DNA of 64,000 bases from Streptomyces bathyalis (GCF_015910445.1 NZ_CP048882.1:2294001-2358000), one strand, 5' to 3'; shown: positions 9,002 through 17,824, counted from the stretch's first letter. Notes: generated from the sequence alone by a model not told the origin. A program made the numbers and translations.

Positions 9002-10389
9002 GCACCCCTCCCCCTCCCCCGTCCCCCTCCACACCCGCATCCGATGTGACCGCGACCGCCGGGAAGACCACGAGCACCGCCGACATCAAACGCCTGCTGT
9101 CCGCGGCCTTCATCGGCACGGCACTCGAGTGGTACGACTACTTCCTCTACGGCACCGCCGCGGCCCTCGTCTTCAACAAGCTCTTCTTTCCGAGCCTGGA
9201 TCCGGCCGTCGGCACCATCGCCTCGTTCATCACCTTCGCGGTCGGCTTCGTGGCCCGCCCGGTCGGCGCCGCCATCTTCGGGCACATCGGCGACCGGTAC
9301 GGGCGGCGAACGGCGCTGATCATGACCGTCGTGCTGATGGGCGTCACGACCGGCTGCATCGGGCTGCTGCCCGGCTACGGAAGCATCGGCATCTGGGCAC
9401 CGGCGCTGCTGGCCACGCTCCGCTTCCTGCAGGGCATCTCCGTGGGCGGCGAGTGGAGCGGTGCGATGCTGCTGACGCTGGAGCACACTCCCCGTGAGAA
9501 GCACGGCAGTTACTCGGCCGTCCCCCAACTCGGCTCCCCCGTCGGCACGTTGCTCTCCAGCGGCGCCTTCGCACTGGTGGGGATGCTGCCCGACGCGGCG
9601 TTCTACTCCTGGGGCTGGCGCATACCGTTCCTGTTCGCCTTCGTGCTGCTCTTCGTCGCCCTCTACATGAGGCTGCGGATCGAGGAATCCCCCGTGTTCA
9701 AGGCGATGATGGCCGAGAGCGAGAAGAACGGGCCGCCGCCCGCGCCGCTGCTGGAGGCCTTCCGCCGCACCTGGGGACGGATCCTCATCGGGATCGCCGC
9801 CGCGTTCCTCGGCATCGGGGGCTTCTTCCTGCTGACGACGTTCATCATCTCCTACGGCACCGAGCAGCTCGGCGTGGACAAGTCCGTGATGCTCAACGCG
9901 ACGCTCGTCGGTGCGGTCGTCGAGATCGGGGTGCTCGTGGTGGGCGGCCGGATCGCCAACCGGGCCGGCCCGTGGAAGGTGTGCGTGGTGGGCGGCATCG
10001 TCTCCGTGCTCGCGGCCTTCCCGACCTTCTGGCTCGTCGACACGAAGAGCACCCCACTCGTCGTCCTCGGCGTCGCGCTGGGCATCGGTGCGATCTCCAT
10101 CCCGTACGCGCCGATCGGTGCCGTCGTCTCCGGGATGTTCCCCGAGAACTTCCGCTACAGCGCCGTCGCCATGTCGTACAACCTGGCGGGCGTGCTGTCC
10201 GGGTTCGTTCCGCTGGTGGCCGCCTCGCTGCTGGGCCTCTCCGGTGGTGCCTCGTGGACCGCCGCCTTGCTGCTGATCCTCATCGCGGGGTGCACGGCCG
10301 TCGGCTCGTACCTCGCCGGTCCGCAACTGGGCAGGCGTCTGGGCCACGACCCCAGCAAGCAGCACGAGACGTCGAAGGCGATCGCGTGA
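8998..10389 (+). CDS. MHS-type major facilitator transporter
   Basis: This 463-residue, 12-helix membrane protein belongs to the metabolite:H+ symporter branch of the MFS. The signature GTALEWYDYFLYG lies in helix 1, and the loop motif GHIGDRYGRR follows helix 2. GISVGGEWSGAMLL in helix 4 is typical of MHS carriers for small carboxylates, betaines and related osmolytes. Its ATG overlaps the amidohydrolase stop and its stop overlaps the GTG of the next gene. It is therefore the likely importer of the substrate handled by this operon. A short Pro/Ser-rich cytoplasmic N-terminus precedes the first helix. Confidence 0.9.
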   Translation: MSTPPPPPSPSTPASDVTATAGKTTSTADIKRLLSAAFIGTALEWYDYFLYGTAAALVFNKLFFPSLDPAVGTIASFITFAVGFVARPVGAAIFGHIGDRYGRRTALIMTVVLMGVTTGCIGLLPGYGSIGIWAPALLATLRFLQGISVGGEWSGAMLLTLEHTPREKHGSYSAVPQLGSPVGTLLSSGAFALVGMLPDAAFYSWGWRIPFLFAFVLLFVALYMRLRIEESPVFKAMMAESEKNGPPPAPLLEAFRRTWGRILIGIAAAFLGIGGFFLLTTFIISYGTEQLGVDKSVMLNATLVGAVVEIGVLVVGGRIANRAGPWKVCVVGGIVSVLAAFPTFWLVDTKSTPLVVLGVALGIGAISIPYAPIGAVVSGMFPENFRYSAVAMSYNLAGVLSGFVPLVAASLLGLSGGASWTAALLLILIAGCTAVGSYLAGPQLGRRLGHDPSKQHETSKAIA

Positions 10390-12137
10390 CACAGGGACAA
10401 CAGCAGCAGGAGCAGCCGCAGTCGCAGTCACGGCCGGAACGGCAACTCCCGCGCACCGGCGGGCAGATACTCGTCGACCAGCTGGCGGCGCACGGCGTCG
10501 GCACGGTATTCGGGGTGCCGGGCGAGAGCTATCTCGAGGTCCTGGACGCGCTGCACGACTCCTCCGTGAGGATGGTCGTCTGCCGCCAGGAAGGCGGCGC
10601 CGCCTACATGGCCGAGGCCGCGGGCAAGCTCACCGGCAGCCCCGGCGTCTGCTTCACGACCCGCGGCCCCGGCGCGGCGAACGCGCTGGTGGCGCTGCAC
10701 ACCGCTCACCAGGACGCGACGCCCCTGATCCTCTTCGTCGGTCTGGTGCCGCGTGGCCACACCGGCCGTGCGGGGTTCCAGGAGTTCGATCTGCGCGGCA
10801 CGTTCGGCGCGAACGCCAAGCTGGTCGAGACGGCCGACGAGGCGGCGCGCCTGCCGGAGATCACGGCCCGCGCGTTCGCCGTCGCGACCGGCGGCAGGCC
10901 GGGGCCGGTGGTCGTCGGGCTGCCCGAGGACATGCTCACCGACACGGCGCGCGTACCCGACGCGCTGCCGCTGCCGGTGCCCGAGGGCGCCGTGTCCGCG
11001 GAGCAACTCCGGGAGCTGGAAGCCCTGTTGGTGCAGGCGGCACGCCCGCTGGTCGTGCTGGGCGGCAGCCGCTGGACCCAGGCCGCGCGCAAGGACGTGC
11101 GGGCCTGGGCCGAGGCATGGTCGCTCCCGGTGGCCGTCGATTTCCGCTGCCAGGACCTGATACCCGGGGACAGCGACATCTTCGCCGGGAATCTGGGCTA
11201 CGGACGCTCCGGCGCGCTCGCCGAACGGCTCGCCTCGGCGGACCTGCTGATCTGCGTCGGCGCAGCGCCCGGCGATGTCAGCACGGACGGCTACACGCTG
11301 CTGGAGCAGCCTCAAGGACCGGATGCCTCACGGCGGATCGTCCATGTGCTGCCGGAGTGGCCGCCGCCCGGCGCCTGGCACCGCAGCGACCTCATGCTGC
11401 TCGCCGCACCGGCCGCGTTCGCCAGGGCCGTCGCGGATCTCCGGCCCACCGCGCCCGTCCCGTGGGCCGACATCACACGTGCGGACCGCGCCGCCCATCT
11501 GGAGTTCAGCCGTACGCTGCACGACCCCGAACCCCTCGATCTCGGCGCCGTGTTCGCCACGCTCGACGCGCGGCTCGACGCCGACGCCGTCGTCACGTTC
11601 GGCGCCGGCAACTACGCGCTGTGGGCGCAGCGCTTCCTCACCTACCGGGAGGGCATGCGCCAACTCGCGCCCCGAAACGGCTCGATGGGCTACGGCGTCC
11701 CCGCGGGCGTGGCCGCCGCCGTCACCATGCCGGGGCGGCAGGTCGTCACCTTCGCGGGCGACGGCTGCTTCCTGATGAACGGCCAGGAACTCTCGACCGC
11801 CGTCGCCGAGGACGCGGCGCCGCTGATCCTCGTCGTCGACAACGGCACCTACGGCACGATCCGCAAGCACCAGGAACTCGCCCACCCCGGGCGGGTCAGC
11901 GGCACCGACCTGGTCAACCCGGACTTCGCCGCCTACGCCCGCGCGTTCGGCGCCCACGGCGAAACGGTCAGCGTCACCGAGGAGTTCGGCCCCGCCCTGG
12001 AGCGCTCGCTCGCCAACTGCCGTTCCGGCAGGGCCGCGTTGATAGCGCTGCGTCCCGCCGAGGGCCGCCTCGCCCCGGGCATGACGGTCGCCTCCCTGCG
12101 GGAACAGGCCACCCGGGAGTCCGCCGGACCCCGGTGA
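10386..12137 (+). CDS. Thiamine-diphosphate-dependent enzyme (acetolactate synthase-like)
   Basis: This 583-residue protein has the three-domain fold of the acetolactate synthase/benzoylformate decarboxylase group. The catalytic Glu69 (CRQEGGAAYMAEA) lies in the PYR domain, a central FAD/NAD-like domain follows, and the ThDP/Mg motif starts with GDG near 458 and ends VVDNGTYG near 485. Such enzymes decarboxylate or carboligate 2-keto acids. The GTG start overlaps the transporter stop (GTGA), which fixes the start against longer in-frame extensions. The N-terminus is Gln-rich. As the last gene of the urease-like operon it could process the carbon skeleton released upstream. No evidence points to branched-chain amino-acid synthesis. 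Confidence 0.85.
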   Translation: MTQGQQQQEQPQSQSRPERQLPRTGGQILVDQLAAHGVGTVFGVPGESYLEVLDALHDSSVRMVVCRQEGGAAYMAEAAGKLTGSPGVCFTTRGPGAANALVALHTAHQDATPLILFVGLVPRGHTGRAGFQEFDLRGTFGANAKLVETADEAARLPEITARAFAVATGGRPGPVVVGLPEDMLTDTARVPDALPLPVPEGAVSAEQLRELEALLVQAARPLVVLGGSRWTQAARKDVRAWAEAWSLPVAVDFRCQDLIPGDSDIFAGNLGYGRSGALAERLASADLLICVGAAPGDVSTDGYTLLEQPQGPDASRRIVHVLPEWPPPGAWHRSDLMLLAAPAAFARAVADLRPTAPVPWADITRADRAAHLEFSRTLHDPEPLDLGAVFATLDARLDADAVVTFGAGNYALWAQRFLTYREGMRQLAPRNGSMGYGVPAGVAAAVTMPGRQVVTFAGDGCFLMNGQELSTAVAEDAAPLILVVDNGTYGTIRKHQELAHPGRVSGTDLVNPDFAAYARAFGAHGETVSVTEEFGPALERSLANCRSGRAALIALRPAEGRLAPGMTVASLREQATRESAGPR

Positions 12138-12222
12138 ACCCGTCCGGGAGGCGACCGGGCACCCTGACGGCACGGCCACGCGAGGGCCGGCACGTACTCC
12201 TGCTTGCCTCCCGGCCCACACA

Positions 12223-12258
12223 CGACATATCGTGTTCCTGAGCGAACGCGATATGTCG
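12223..12258. promoter_or_regulatory. Paired palindromic operator upstream of the DUF4097/PadR operon
   Basis: CGACATATCG (12223-12232) and CGATATGTCG (12249-12258) are perfect inverted copies 16 bases apart. Each is itself nearly palindromic: the first sits in ACACGA-CATA-TCGTGT (12220-12235) and the second in GCGA-TATG-TCGC (12248-12259). This AT-rich core stands out in the GC-rich DNA. PadR repressors usually bind their own promoter, so this is the likely autoregulatory site. Confidence 0.65.
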
Positions 12259-12337
12259 CTGTGCGCCGTGGCTTCCGGCGACGGCGCGCGGCGGTGTTCG
12301 GGCTCGCCGCCGCCGTACGCCTACCCGGGAGGCCGCC

Positions 12338-13198
12338 GTGCCCGCCGAACGCTCCTCGTGGTCGATCTCCGAGCCACAGACCCTCCAGATCGACGACCCC
12401 GTCGAATCGCTCCAGGTACGCATCGTGGGCGGCAGCGTCAATGTCGTCGGCACCGGCGAGCCCGGCGCCCGTGTCGAGGTCGGCGAGGTGGAGGGGCCGC
12501 CCCTCACGGTGACGCGCGAGGGCGACTCACTGGTCGTCGCCTACGAGGACGTCCCCTGGAAGGGCTTCCTCAAGTGGCTGGACCGCAAGGGCTGGAACCG
12601 CCACGTGGTCGTCTCGGTCTCGGTGCCCGCACATGTGCGGCTCTCCGTCGGCGTCGTCGGGGCCAGCGCCTTCGTCTCCGGCGTCACGGGACGTACGGAT
12701 CTGCGCGGGGTCAGCGGCGACACCACCCTCGTCGGGATCGACGGCCCGGTCCGCGCCGAGACCGTGTCCGGCAACGTCGAGACGCAGGGCCTCACCGGCA
12801 GGATCGGATTCAACTCCGTCTCCGGCGACCTGACGGTCATCGACGGCCGGCCCGCCGTCAAGGCCGACTCGGTCAGCGGCTCCATGATCCTCGACCTGCA
12901 CACCGGCGGCAGCGACGGCGAGACGGACGTCGCCGTCGGCACCGTCTCCGGCGAGGTCGCCCTGCGCATGTCGAACCCCGTGGACGCCACCGTGGAGGTG
13001 AGCACCGCGAGCGGCGGCGTCTCCAGCGCGTTCGACGAGCTCAAGGTCGAGGGGCAGTGGGGCGCGAAGAAGGTCAAGGGCACCCTCGGCTCCGGCAGGG
13101 GCCGCCTGCAGGCCAGCAGCGTCTCGGGCTCCATCGCGCTCCTGCGGCGTGCCGAGCCGCTCCACGACGACGACCTCCTCCTCAGCAAGGACGCCTGA
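12338..13198 (+). CDS. DUF4097 beta-strand repeat protein
   Basis: This 286-residue protein consists largely of repeated short beta strands with a VSG-rich period (RGVSGDTTLVG, ETVSGNVETQG, NSVSGDLTVID, DSVSGSMILDL), typical of DUF4097 putative adhesin-like beta-helices. It has no signal peptide or membrane helix, so it is probably cytosolic. The GTG start at 12338 follows GGGAGG. The PadR gene starts two bases after its stop, so the pair forms an operon. DUF4097 genes are commonly paired with PadR regulators in actinomycetes; function is unknown. Confidence 0.85.
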   Translation: MPAERSSWSISEPQTLQIDDPVESLQVRIVGGSVNVVGTGEPGARVEVGEVEGPPLTVTREGDSLVVAYEDVPWKGFLKWLDRKGWNRHVVVSVSVPAHVRLSVGVVGASAFVSGVTGRTDLRGVSGDTTLVGIDGPVRAETVSGNVETQGLTGRIGFNSVSGDLTVIDGRPAVKADSVSGSMILDLHTGGSDGETDVAVGTVSGEVALRMSNPVDATVEVSTASGGVSSAFDELKVEGQWGAKKVKGTLGSGRGRLQASSVSGSIALLRRAEPLHDDDLLLSKDA

Positions 13199-13199
13199 C

Positions 13200-14213
13200 A
13201 TGTCTCCCGTCTTCGCTCACGGCCGGCTCCGCCTCTATCTGCTCAAGCTCCTCGACGAGGCGCCACGGCACGGCTACGAAGTGATCCGGCTGCTGGAGGA
13301 GCGCTTCCAGGGCCTGTACGCGCCGTCGGCGGGCACCGTCTACCCGCGCCTGGCCAAGCTGGAGGCCGAGGACCTGGTCAGTCACACGACCGAGGGCGGC
13401 GGCCGCAAGGTCTACTCGATCACCGACGCCGGCCGCGCCGAACTGGCCGAGCGCGAGGACGAGTTGGCGGAGCTCGAGGTCGAGATCAGCGAATCCCTGA
13501 CGTCCCTGGCCGCCGACATCCGCGAGGACGTCAGCGGCTCCGCCCGCGATCTGCGGCGCGAGATGCGCGAGCAGGCCCGCCGTACCCGCGCGGAAGGAAC
13601 GGGCGGGCTTTCCGGCGGCTGGCCCGGCATGGCCGAGAAGGAGGCATGGCAGCAGGCCAATGAGGAGATGAAGCGGGCCAAGGAGGAGTGGAAGGAACAG
13701 GCCCGCCGCGCCAAGAAGGAGACCCAGCAGGCCAAGCGCCAGGCGAAGGAGGCCCAGGCTCGCGCGGCCGCCGTCGAGGAGGTGCAGCGCATCGCCCGGC
13801 AGGTGCAGGAGCAGGTCCAGTCACGGGCGAAGTCGGGCGACTGGCCGGGGGCGGTCCGCGACGGCATGTCCGAACTGGCCCGCGAGATGGGCAACTTGGG
13901 CCGCATCACGGAGCACGCCACGTCCTGGTTCCCGTATCTGCGGCAGGAGTCCTCCGAAGGCGGCGGCGAGGCGGCGGGCCCCCAGGCCCCCGACTGGGCG
14001 AAGGAGCAGGACACCCCGAGCGACGATCCCGGACGGGACCTGGAGCGCCTCCTCGACCACTTCCGCGATGACGTACGCGACGCGGCACGCGATCACGGTG
14101 TGACCGAACAGCAGCTGCGCGAGGCTCGCCGTCAGCTCTCGGCCGGGGCCGCCCACCTGGTCGCTCTCCTCAGCGATCCCGGACGCAACGGGGAGCGCGA
14201 CCTCAGCGATTGA
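13200..14213 (+). CDS. PadR-family regulator with long coiled-coil tail
   Basis: Residues 1-90 form a PadR winged helix (RLRLYLLKLLDEAPRHGYEV, then APSAGTVYPRLAKLEAEDLV). The remaining ~245 residues are much longer than the usual PadR C-terminus. They form a charged, probable coiled coil (KEAWQQANEEMKRAKEEWK and onward), then a Pro/Gly linker and a final helical segment. The ATG at 13200 is used rather than an in-frame upstream Met inside the preceding gene. It is likely autoregulated through the palindromes at 12223-12258. The effector is unknown. Confidence 0.88.
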   Translation: MSPVFAHGRLRLYLLKLLDEAPRHGYEVIRLLEERFQGLYAPSAGTVYPRLAKLEAEDLVSHTTEGGGRKVYSITDAGRAELAEREDELAELEVEISESLTSLAADIREDVSGSARDLRREMREQARRTRAEGTGGLSGGWPGMAEKEAWQQANEEMKRAKEEWKEQARRAKKETQQAKRQAKEAQARAAAVEEVQRIARQVQEQVQSRAKSGDWPGAVRDGMSELAREMGNLGRITEHATSWFPYLRQESSEGGGEAAGPQAPDWAKEQDTPSDDPGRDLERLLDHFRDDVRDAARDHGVTEQQLREARRQLSAGAAHLVALLSDPGRNGERDLSD

Positions 14214-14237
14214 GCCGTCGCAGGACCGGTACCGTCC

Positions 14238-14828
14238 TCAGAACTGCCCGGTGTCCAGCTCGAACCCCAGCGGCTCGGGCAGCTCGATCGTCTTGGACAG
14301 CTTCGCCTCGGCCCTGCGGGTGTACGAGTCACCGGCAGGTTCGGAGAACACGACGACCTCGCCGGCCTCACGGTCGATCAGCAGATAGCAGGGAACGCCG
14401 GCGCGCGCATATCCCCGCAGCTTCGGCCCGCGGTCCTGCTGAGCGGTCGAGCGGGAAGTCACCTCGCCGACGAGCATGACGGGAGCGGGGTCGTGGTATT
14501 CGGCCTCGTCACCGAAGCTGCCCTTGGGGGCGATGACCAGGTCCGGGACCACCTTGCCGGTCGACGAGGCATCGGGGACGAACAGTCCGAGGCCGGTGTA
14601 TGTGCGCAACTCCCTGTCCCTGCGACGTTCCGTCACCTGGTCCGACACCTCGGACACGATCTCTTCGTGCTCGCCGTTGGCCGGTGGCACCACGTGGATC
14701 TCCCCCTCGATCAACTCCACGCGCCACCCCTCGGGGGATGCCGCGCTCAACGCGTCGAAGGCGTGCTCCACCGATGACTCCGTACCGTCGCCGGCCGCCA
14801 CGTCGGATTCACGCTCTGGGGCTGCCAT
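14238..14828 (-). CDS. Uma2-family (DUF820) PD-(D/E)XK-like protein
   Basis: This 196-residue protein has the Uma2/DUF820 pattern: VELIEGEIHVVPP, then VVPDLVIAPKGS with a conserved Asp, VGEVTSRSTAQQDRGPKLRGYARAG with Glu and Lys, and YLLIDREAGEVVVF. This family has a restriction-endonuclease-like fold and is abundant in cyanobacteria and Streptomyces, with no settled role. The ATG at 14828 follows GGAGGACC at good spacing. Longer in-frame starts reach into a region without coding character. It is convergent with the PadR gene, 24 bases away. Confidence 0.85.
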   Translation of the reverse strand: MAAPERESDVAAGDGTESSVEHAFDALSAASPEGWRVELIEGEIHVVPPANGEHEEIVSEVSDQVTERRRDRELRTYTGLGLFVPDASSTGKVVPDLVIAPKGSFGDEAEYHDPAPVMLVGEVTSRSTAQQDRGPKLRGYARAGVPCYLLIDREAGEVVVFSEPAGDSYTRRAEAKLSKTIELPEPLGFELDTGQF

Positions 14829-15040
14829 CGTCACGTGGTCCTCCTTCGTCACCGGCCGACGATTCCAGGTTGGCTGCGTCGGCGCCGCCCGCGGCAGCGG
14901 ACACTCAGTCGAAAGCGGCACAGGTGACGCTTTCGCGATGCACGCCCCCACCCGCCGTGCTGGTGCCAGGGCTGGTCACCCTGCCCGTGCAGGATTCCAT
15001 TCTCCCCGCTCACAACCCCGCTCGCACCATCCCCGGAGAC

Positions 15041-15128
15041 GATCTCCGCAGCGCCCGTCCGCTTGCCTGGAGCCCGGACGGGAGTCGGAGACCGAGCGAG
15101 AGGGAGCGGGACCCGATGGACGCGACGC
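15041..15128 (+). repeat. Copy A of a duplicated promoter/start region
   Basis: This stretch repeats the leader and first codons of the DUF6624 gene found at 15353-15444. At least 35 bases are identical through the ribosome site and ATG (15094-15128), and GAGCCCGGACGGGAG is shared further upstream. Small indels separate the copies elsewhere. Confidence 0.8.
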
Positions 15129-15274
15129 TCACCGCACGGCACGGCGACCTCAGGTGCTGACCACCGCGGCAGCCGCACGCCGTGGAACTCGGTTTCCCCC
15201 ACGACTTCCTGGCCGATCCGCTGACGCGCGCCATGATGTTCGGCGACGCGAGGATGGAGAAGGTCATGGCCTGA
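15116..15274 (+). pseudogene. Broken partial duplicate of the DUF6624 gene
   Basis: The reading frame starts MDAT like the downstream gene. It then joins directly to LTARHGD, which in the intact gene lies 35 codons later, so an in-frame deletion is implied. A stop follows at 15158-15160. The same frame continues after the stop as ~37 codons ending DARMEKVMA with a second stop at 15272-15274. That tail does not match the intact gene and may be the remnant of another gene. The upstream 15.0 kb gap otherwise shows no coding sequence. Confidence 0.6.
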
Positions 15275-15352
15275 GCGCCGGCTCCGGCGGCGTCATGGGG
15301 CGCGACTCCGCCGCCCCTGCGCACCGGCCCTCGTGTCGCCCTGCTCCCGGAT

Positions 15353-15444
15353 GATCTCCGCACGCTCCCGCCCGCCTACCCTAGAGCCCGGACGGGAGAT
15401 GCGGAGAACGAGCGAGAGGGAGCGGGACCCGATGGACGCGACGC
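15353..15444 (+). repeat. Copy B of the duplicated leader, in front of the intact gene
   Basis: This is the counterpart of the stretch at 15041-15128. It carries the GAGAGGGAG ribosome site and the ATG of the intact DUF6624 gene, so the duplication included regulatory and coding DNA. Confidence 0.8.
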
Positions 15445-15953
15445 ACATCGCACTGGCCGACGAGCTGAAGCGCATGGCGGCGGCCGACCACGAGGCGTCC
15501 GCCGGAGCTCTCAGTGAGGACTTCGCCGAACAGCTCCTCTGGCGCCGGCTCACCGCGCGGCACGGCGACCGCCTCAACGCGATCATGGCGGAGCACGGCT
15601 GGCCGACGGAGTCGCTGGTCGGCGAGGAGGCGGCGCGTGCGGCGTGGCTGATCGCGCAGCACGCGGACCGTCAACTGGACGTGCAGCGGCGGGCGTTGGC
15701 GCTGATGGAACGCGCGGTGGAGGCGGGCGAGTCGAGCGCTGCTCAACTCGCCTTCCTCCGCGACCGCACGTACGTCAACGAGGGACGCGAGCAGCCCTGC
15801 GGCACGCAGATCGCGACCGTGCGGGACGGCGAGCCCGTGCCGTGGCCCTGCGAGGAGCCGGACCGGCTGGACGAGCGCCGAGCGGAAGCCGGCATCGAGC
15901 CCTTCGCCGCCTACACCGCGCGGCACGCACCGCCCGCGTCCCCCGCCCTCTGA
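15432..15953 (+). CDS. DUF6624 protein
   Basis: This 173-residue soluble protein matches the DUF6624 pattern: HGWPTESLVGEEAARAAWLI, then AQHADRQLDVQRRALALME, LRDRTYVNEG, and a C-terminal VPWPCEEPDRLDERRAEAGI. The family is common in actinobacteria and has no assigned function. The ATG at 15432 follows GAGAGGGAG. A truncated copy of its own 5' end lies 316 bases upstream. No partner gene is evident; the next gene is convergent. Confidence 0.8.
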   Translation: MDATHIALADELKRMAAADHEASAGALSEDFAEQLLWRRLTARHGDRLNAIMAEHGWPTESLVGEEAARAAWLIAQHADRQLDVQRRALALMERAVEAGESSAAQLAFLRDRTYVNEGREQPCGTQIATVRDGEPVPWPCEEPDRLDERRAEAGIEPFAAYTARHAPPASPAL

Positions 15954-16008
15954 CGGGACCGCTGACGGGGCCGACCTGCAGGTCCCTCAGACCGTCAGAC
16001 CGTCAGCG

Positions 16009-16971
16009 TCAGACCGTCAGCACGACCTTGCCGAACAGCTCACCGTCCGCCATCTTCGCGAAGCCCTCACGGGCACGGTCCAGGGGCAGCGTCGAGTCGA
16101 TGACGGGACGCACGCCCTTGGCGGCGCAGAAGTCCAGCAGCGACGCCAGTTCCTCCTTGCTGCCCATCGTCGAGCCGACGACCTTCAGTTCGAGGAAGAA
16201 GATCCGGTTGAGCTCCGTGGCGTCCGGGTTGGGGCCGCTCGTGGCACCCGAGATGACGACGGTTCCACCGGGCTTGAGGGACTTCAGCGAGTGCGACCAG
16301 GTGGCCGCGCCCACGGTCTCCAGCACCGCGTCGACGCGCTGAGGCAGCCGCGTACCGGTCTCCACGGCGGCCTCCGCGCCGAGTTCGACGGCACGCTTGC
16401 GCTTGTCCTCGTGCCGGCTGGTGGCGAAGACCCGCAGCCCGGCAGCGGCACCGAGCACGATGGCGGCCGTCGCGACGCCGCCGCCCGCGCCCTGGACGAG
16501 CACGCTGTCGCCGGGCCGTACGCCCGCGTTCGTGAAGAGCATCCGGTACGCGGTGAGCCACGCCGTCGGCAGACAGGCGGCCTCCGCGAAGGAGAGCTCC
16601 TTCGGCTTGGGCAGCACGTTCCACTTGGGCACGGCGACGCGTTCGGCGAACGTGCCCTGGTACTTCTCCGTCAGCAAGGTGCGCTTCTCGTTCGGGCCGA
16701 CGCCGTGACCGGTGGCACCGATGACCGAGTGGAGGACGACTTCGTTGCCGTCGGCGTCGACGCCCGCGCCGTCGCACCCCAGGGTCATCGGCAGCAGCTC
16801 TTCGCCGAGGCCGACGCCACGCAGGGACCACAGGTCGTGGTGGTTGAGCGACGCCGCCTTGACGTCGACGGTCGTCCAACCGTCCGGAACCGTCGGTTCC
16901 GGACGGTCACCCAGCTCCAGCCCGTCCAGCGGCTGGTCCTTGTCGATTCGTGCGGCGTATGCAGCAAACAT
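16009..16971 (-). CDS. Zinc-type/quinone oxidoreductase-like dehydrogenase
   Basis: This 320-residue MDR-superfamily protein has an N-terminal GroES-like domain (SLNHHDLWSLRGVG and TLGCDGAG) and a Rossmann domain with the dinucleotide loop GAGGGVATAA near residue 165. The structural-zinc Cys cluster is absent, which fits quinone-oxidoreductase-like members that reduce enones or quinones with NAD(P)H. The ATG at 16971 begins FAAYAARID. The C-terminal region lies over three CAGACCGT repeats around 15997-16020. Substrate is not predictable. Confidence 0.85.
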   Translation of the reverse strand: MFAAYAARIDKDQPLDGLELGDRPEPTVPDGWTTVDVKAASLNHHDLWSLRGVGLGEELLPMTLGCDGAGVDADGNEVVLHSVIGATGHGVGPNEKRTLLTEKYQGTFAERVAVPKWNVLPKPKELSFAEAACLPTAWLTAYRMLFTNAGVRPGDSVLVQGAGGGVATAAIVLGAAAGLRVFATSRHEDKRKRAVELGAEAAVETGTRLPQRVDAVLETVGAATWSHSLKSLKPGGTVVISGATSGPNPDATELNRIFFLELKVVGSTMGSKEELASLLDFCAAKGVRPVIDSTLPLDRAREGFAKMADGELFGKVVLTV

Positions 16972-17062
16972 GATCCGGACGCTACTCGCGCGGGGGGCTG
17001 ACCAGCCACCCCCCGCCCCGGCGAAGCGACAGATGTCACGGACGCGTGGAATGCGCTCGGCC

Positions 17063-17824
17063 TCACAGCACCTTCGAGAGGAAGGACTTCGTCCGCTCGT
17101 GCTGCGGGTCGTTGAGGACGTCCCGGGGGTTGCCCGACTCCACGACCACACCGTCGTCCATGAAGACCAGCGAGTCGCCGACCTCGCGCGCGAAGCCCAT
17201 CTCGTGCGTGACGACGATCATCGTCATGCCGTCCCGGGCGAGGTCGCGCATGACGTCCAGCACCTCGCCGACCAGCTCCGGGTCGAGCGCGGAGGTCGGC
17301 TCGTCGAAGAGCATCAGCTTGGGCTCCATCGCCAGCGCGCGGGCGATGGCGACGCGCTGCTGCTGCCCGCCGGAGAGCTGCGCCGGGTAGCTGTCCGTCT
17401 TCTCGGCGAGGCCCACGCGGTCCAGGAGCGCGGCAGCGCGTTCCCGCGCCTTCGCCTTGCTCTCGCCCTTCACGAGCACCGGCGCCTCCATCACGTTCTC
17501 CACCGCGGTCATGTGCGGGAAGAGATTGAAGCGCTGGAAGACCATGCCGATGTCGCGGCGCTGCGCGGCGACTTCGCGGTCCCGCAGCTCGTAGAGCTTG
17601 TTGCCGTGCTCGCGGTAGCCGACGAGCGTGCCGTCGACGTACAGCCGTCCCGCGTTGATCTTCTCCAGATGGTTGATGCAGCGCAGGAATGTCGACTTGC
17701 CCGACCCCGAGGGCCCCACGATGCAGAACACCTCGCGCGGCGCGACCTCCAGGTCGATGCCCTTGAGCACCTCGACCGGGCCGAAGGACTTGTGTACGGC
17801 CTCCGCCTTGACCATCGCGCTCAT
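17063..17824 (-). CDS. gluA: Amino-acid (glutamate-type) ABC transporter ATPase
   Basis: This 253-residue ATPase has Walker [10 protein letters not shown] near residue 40, the Q-loop [17 protein letters not shown], the signature LSGGQQQR, Walker B LMLFDEP and the switch His in THEMGFA. It belongs to the polar amino-acid uptake group. The ATG overlaps the permease stop (ATGA), so the two are coupled. It is the last gene of a binding protein-permease-ATPase operon. The symbol follows glutamate-uptake usage and is less certain than the family. Confidence 0.92.
   Translation of the reverse strand: MSAMVKAEAVHKSFGPVEVLKGIDLEVAPREVFCIVGPSGSGKSTFLRCINHLEKINAGRLYVDGTLVGYREHGNKLYELRDREVAAQRRDIGMVFQRFNLFPHMTAVENVMEAPVLVKGESKAKARERAAALLDRVGLAEKTDSYPAQLSGGQQQRVAIARALAMEPKLMLFDEPTSALDPELVGEVLDVMRDLARDGMTMIVVTHEMGFAREVGDSLVFMDDGVVVESGNPRDVLNDPQHERTKSFLSKVL

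Noticed and set aside
6929..10431. Long minus-strand ORFs opposite the amidohydrolase and transporter
   Set aside because: They mirror the third-codon GC bias of the plus-strand operon and show no family pattern.
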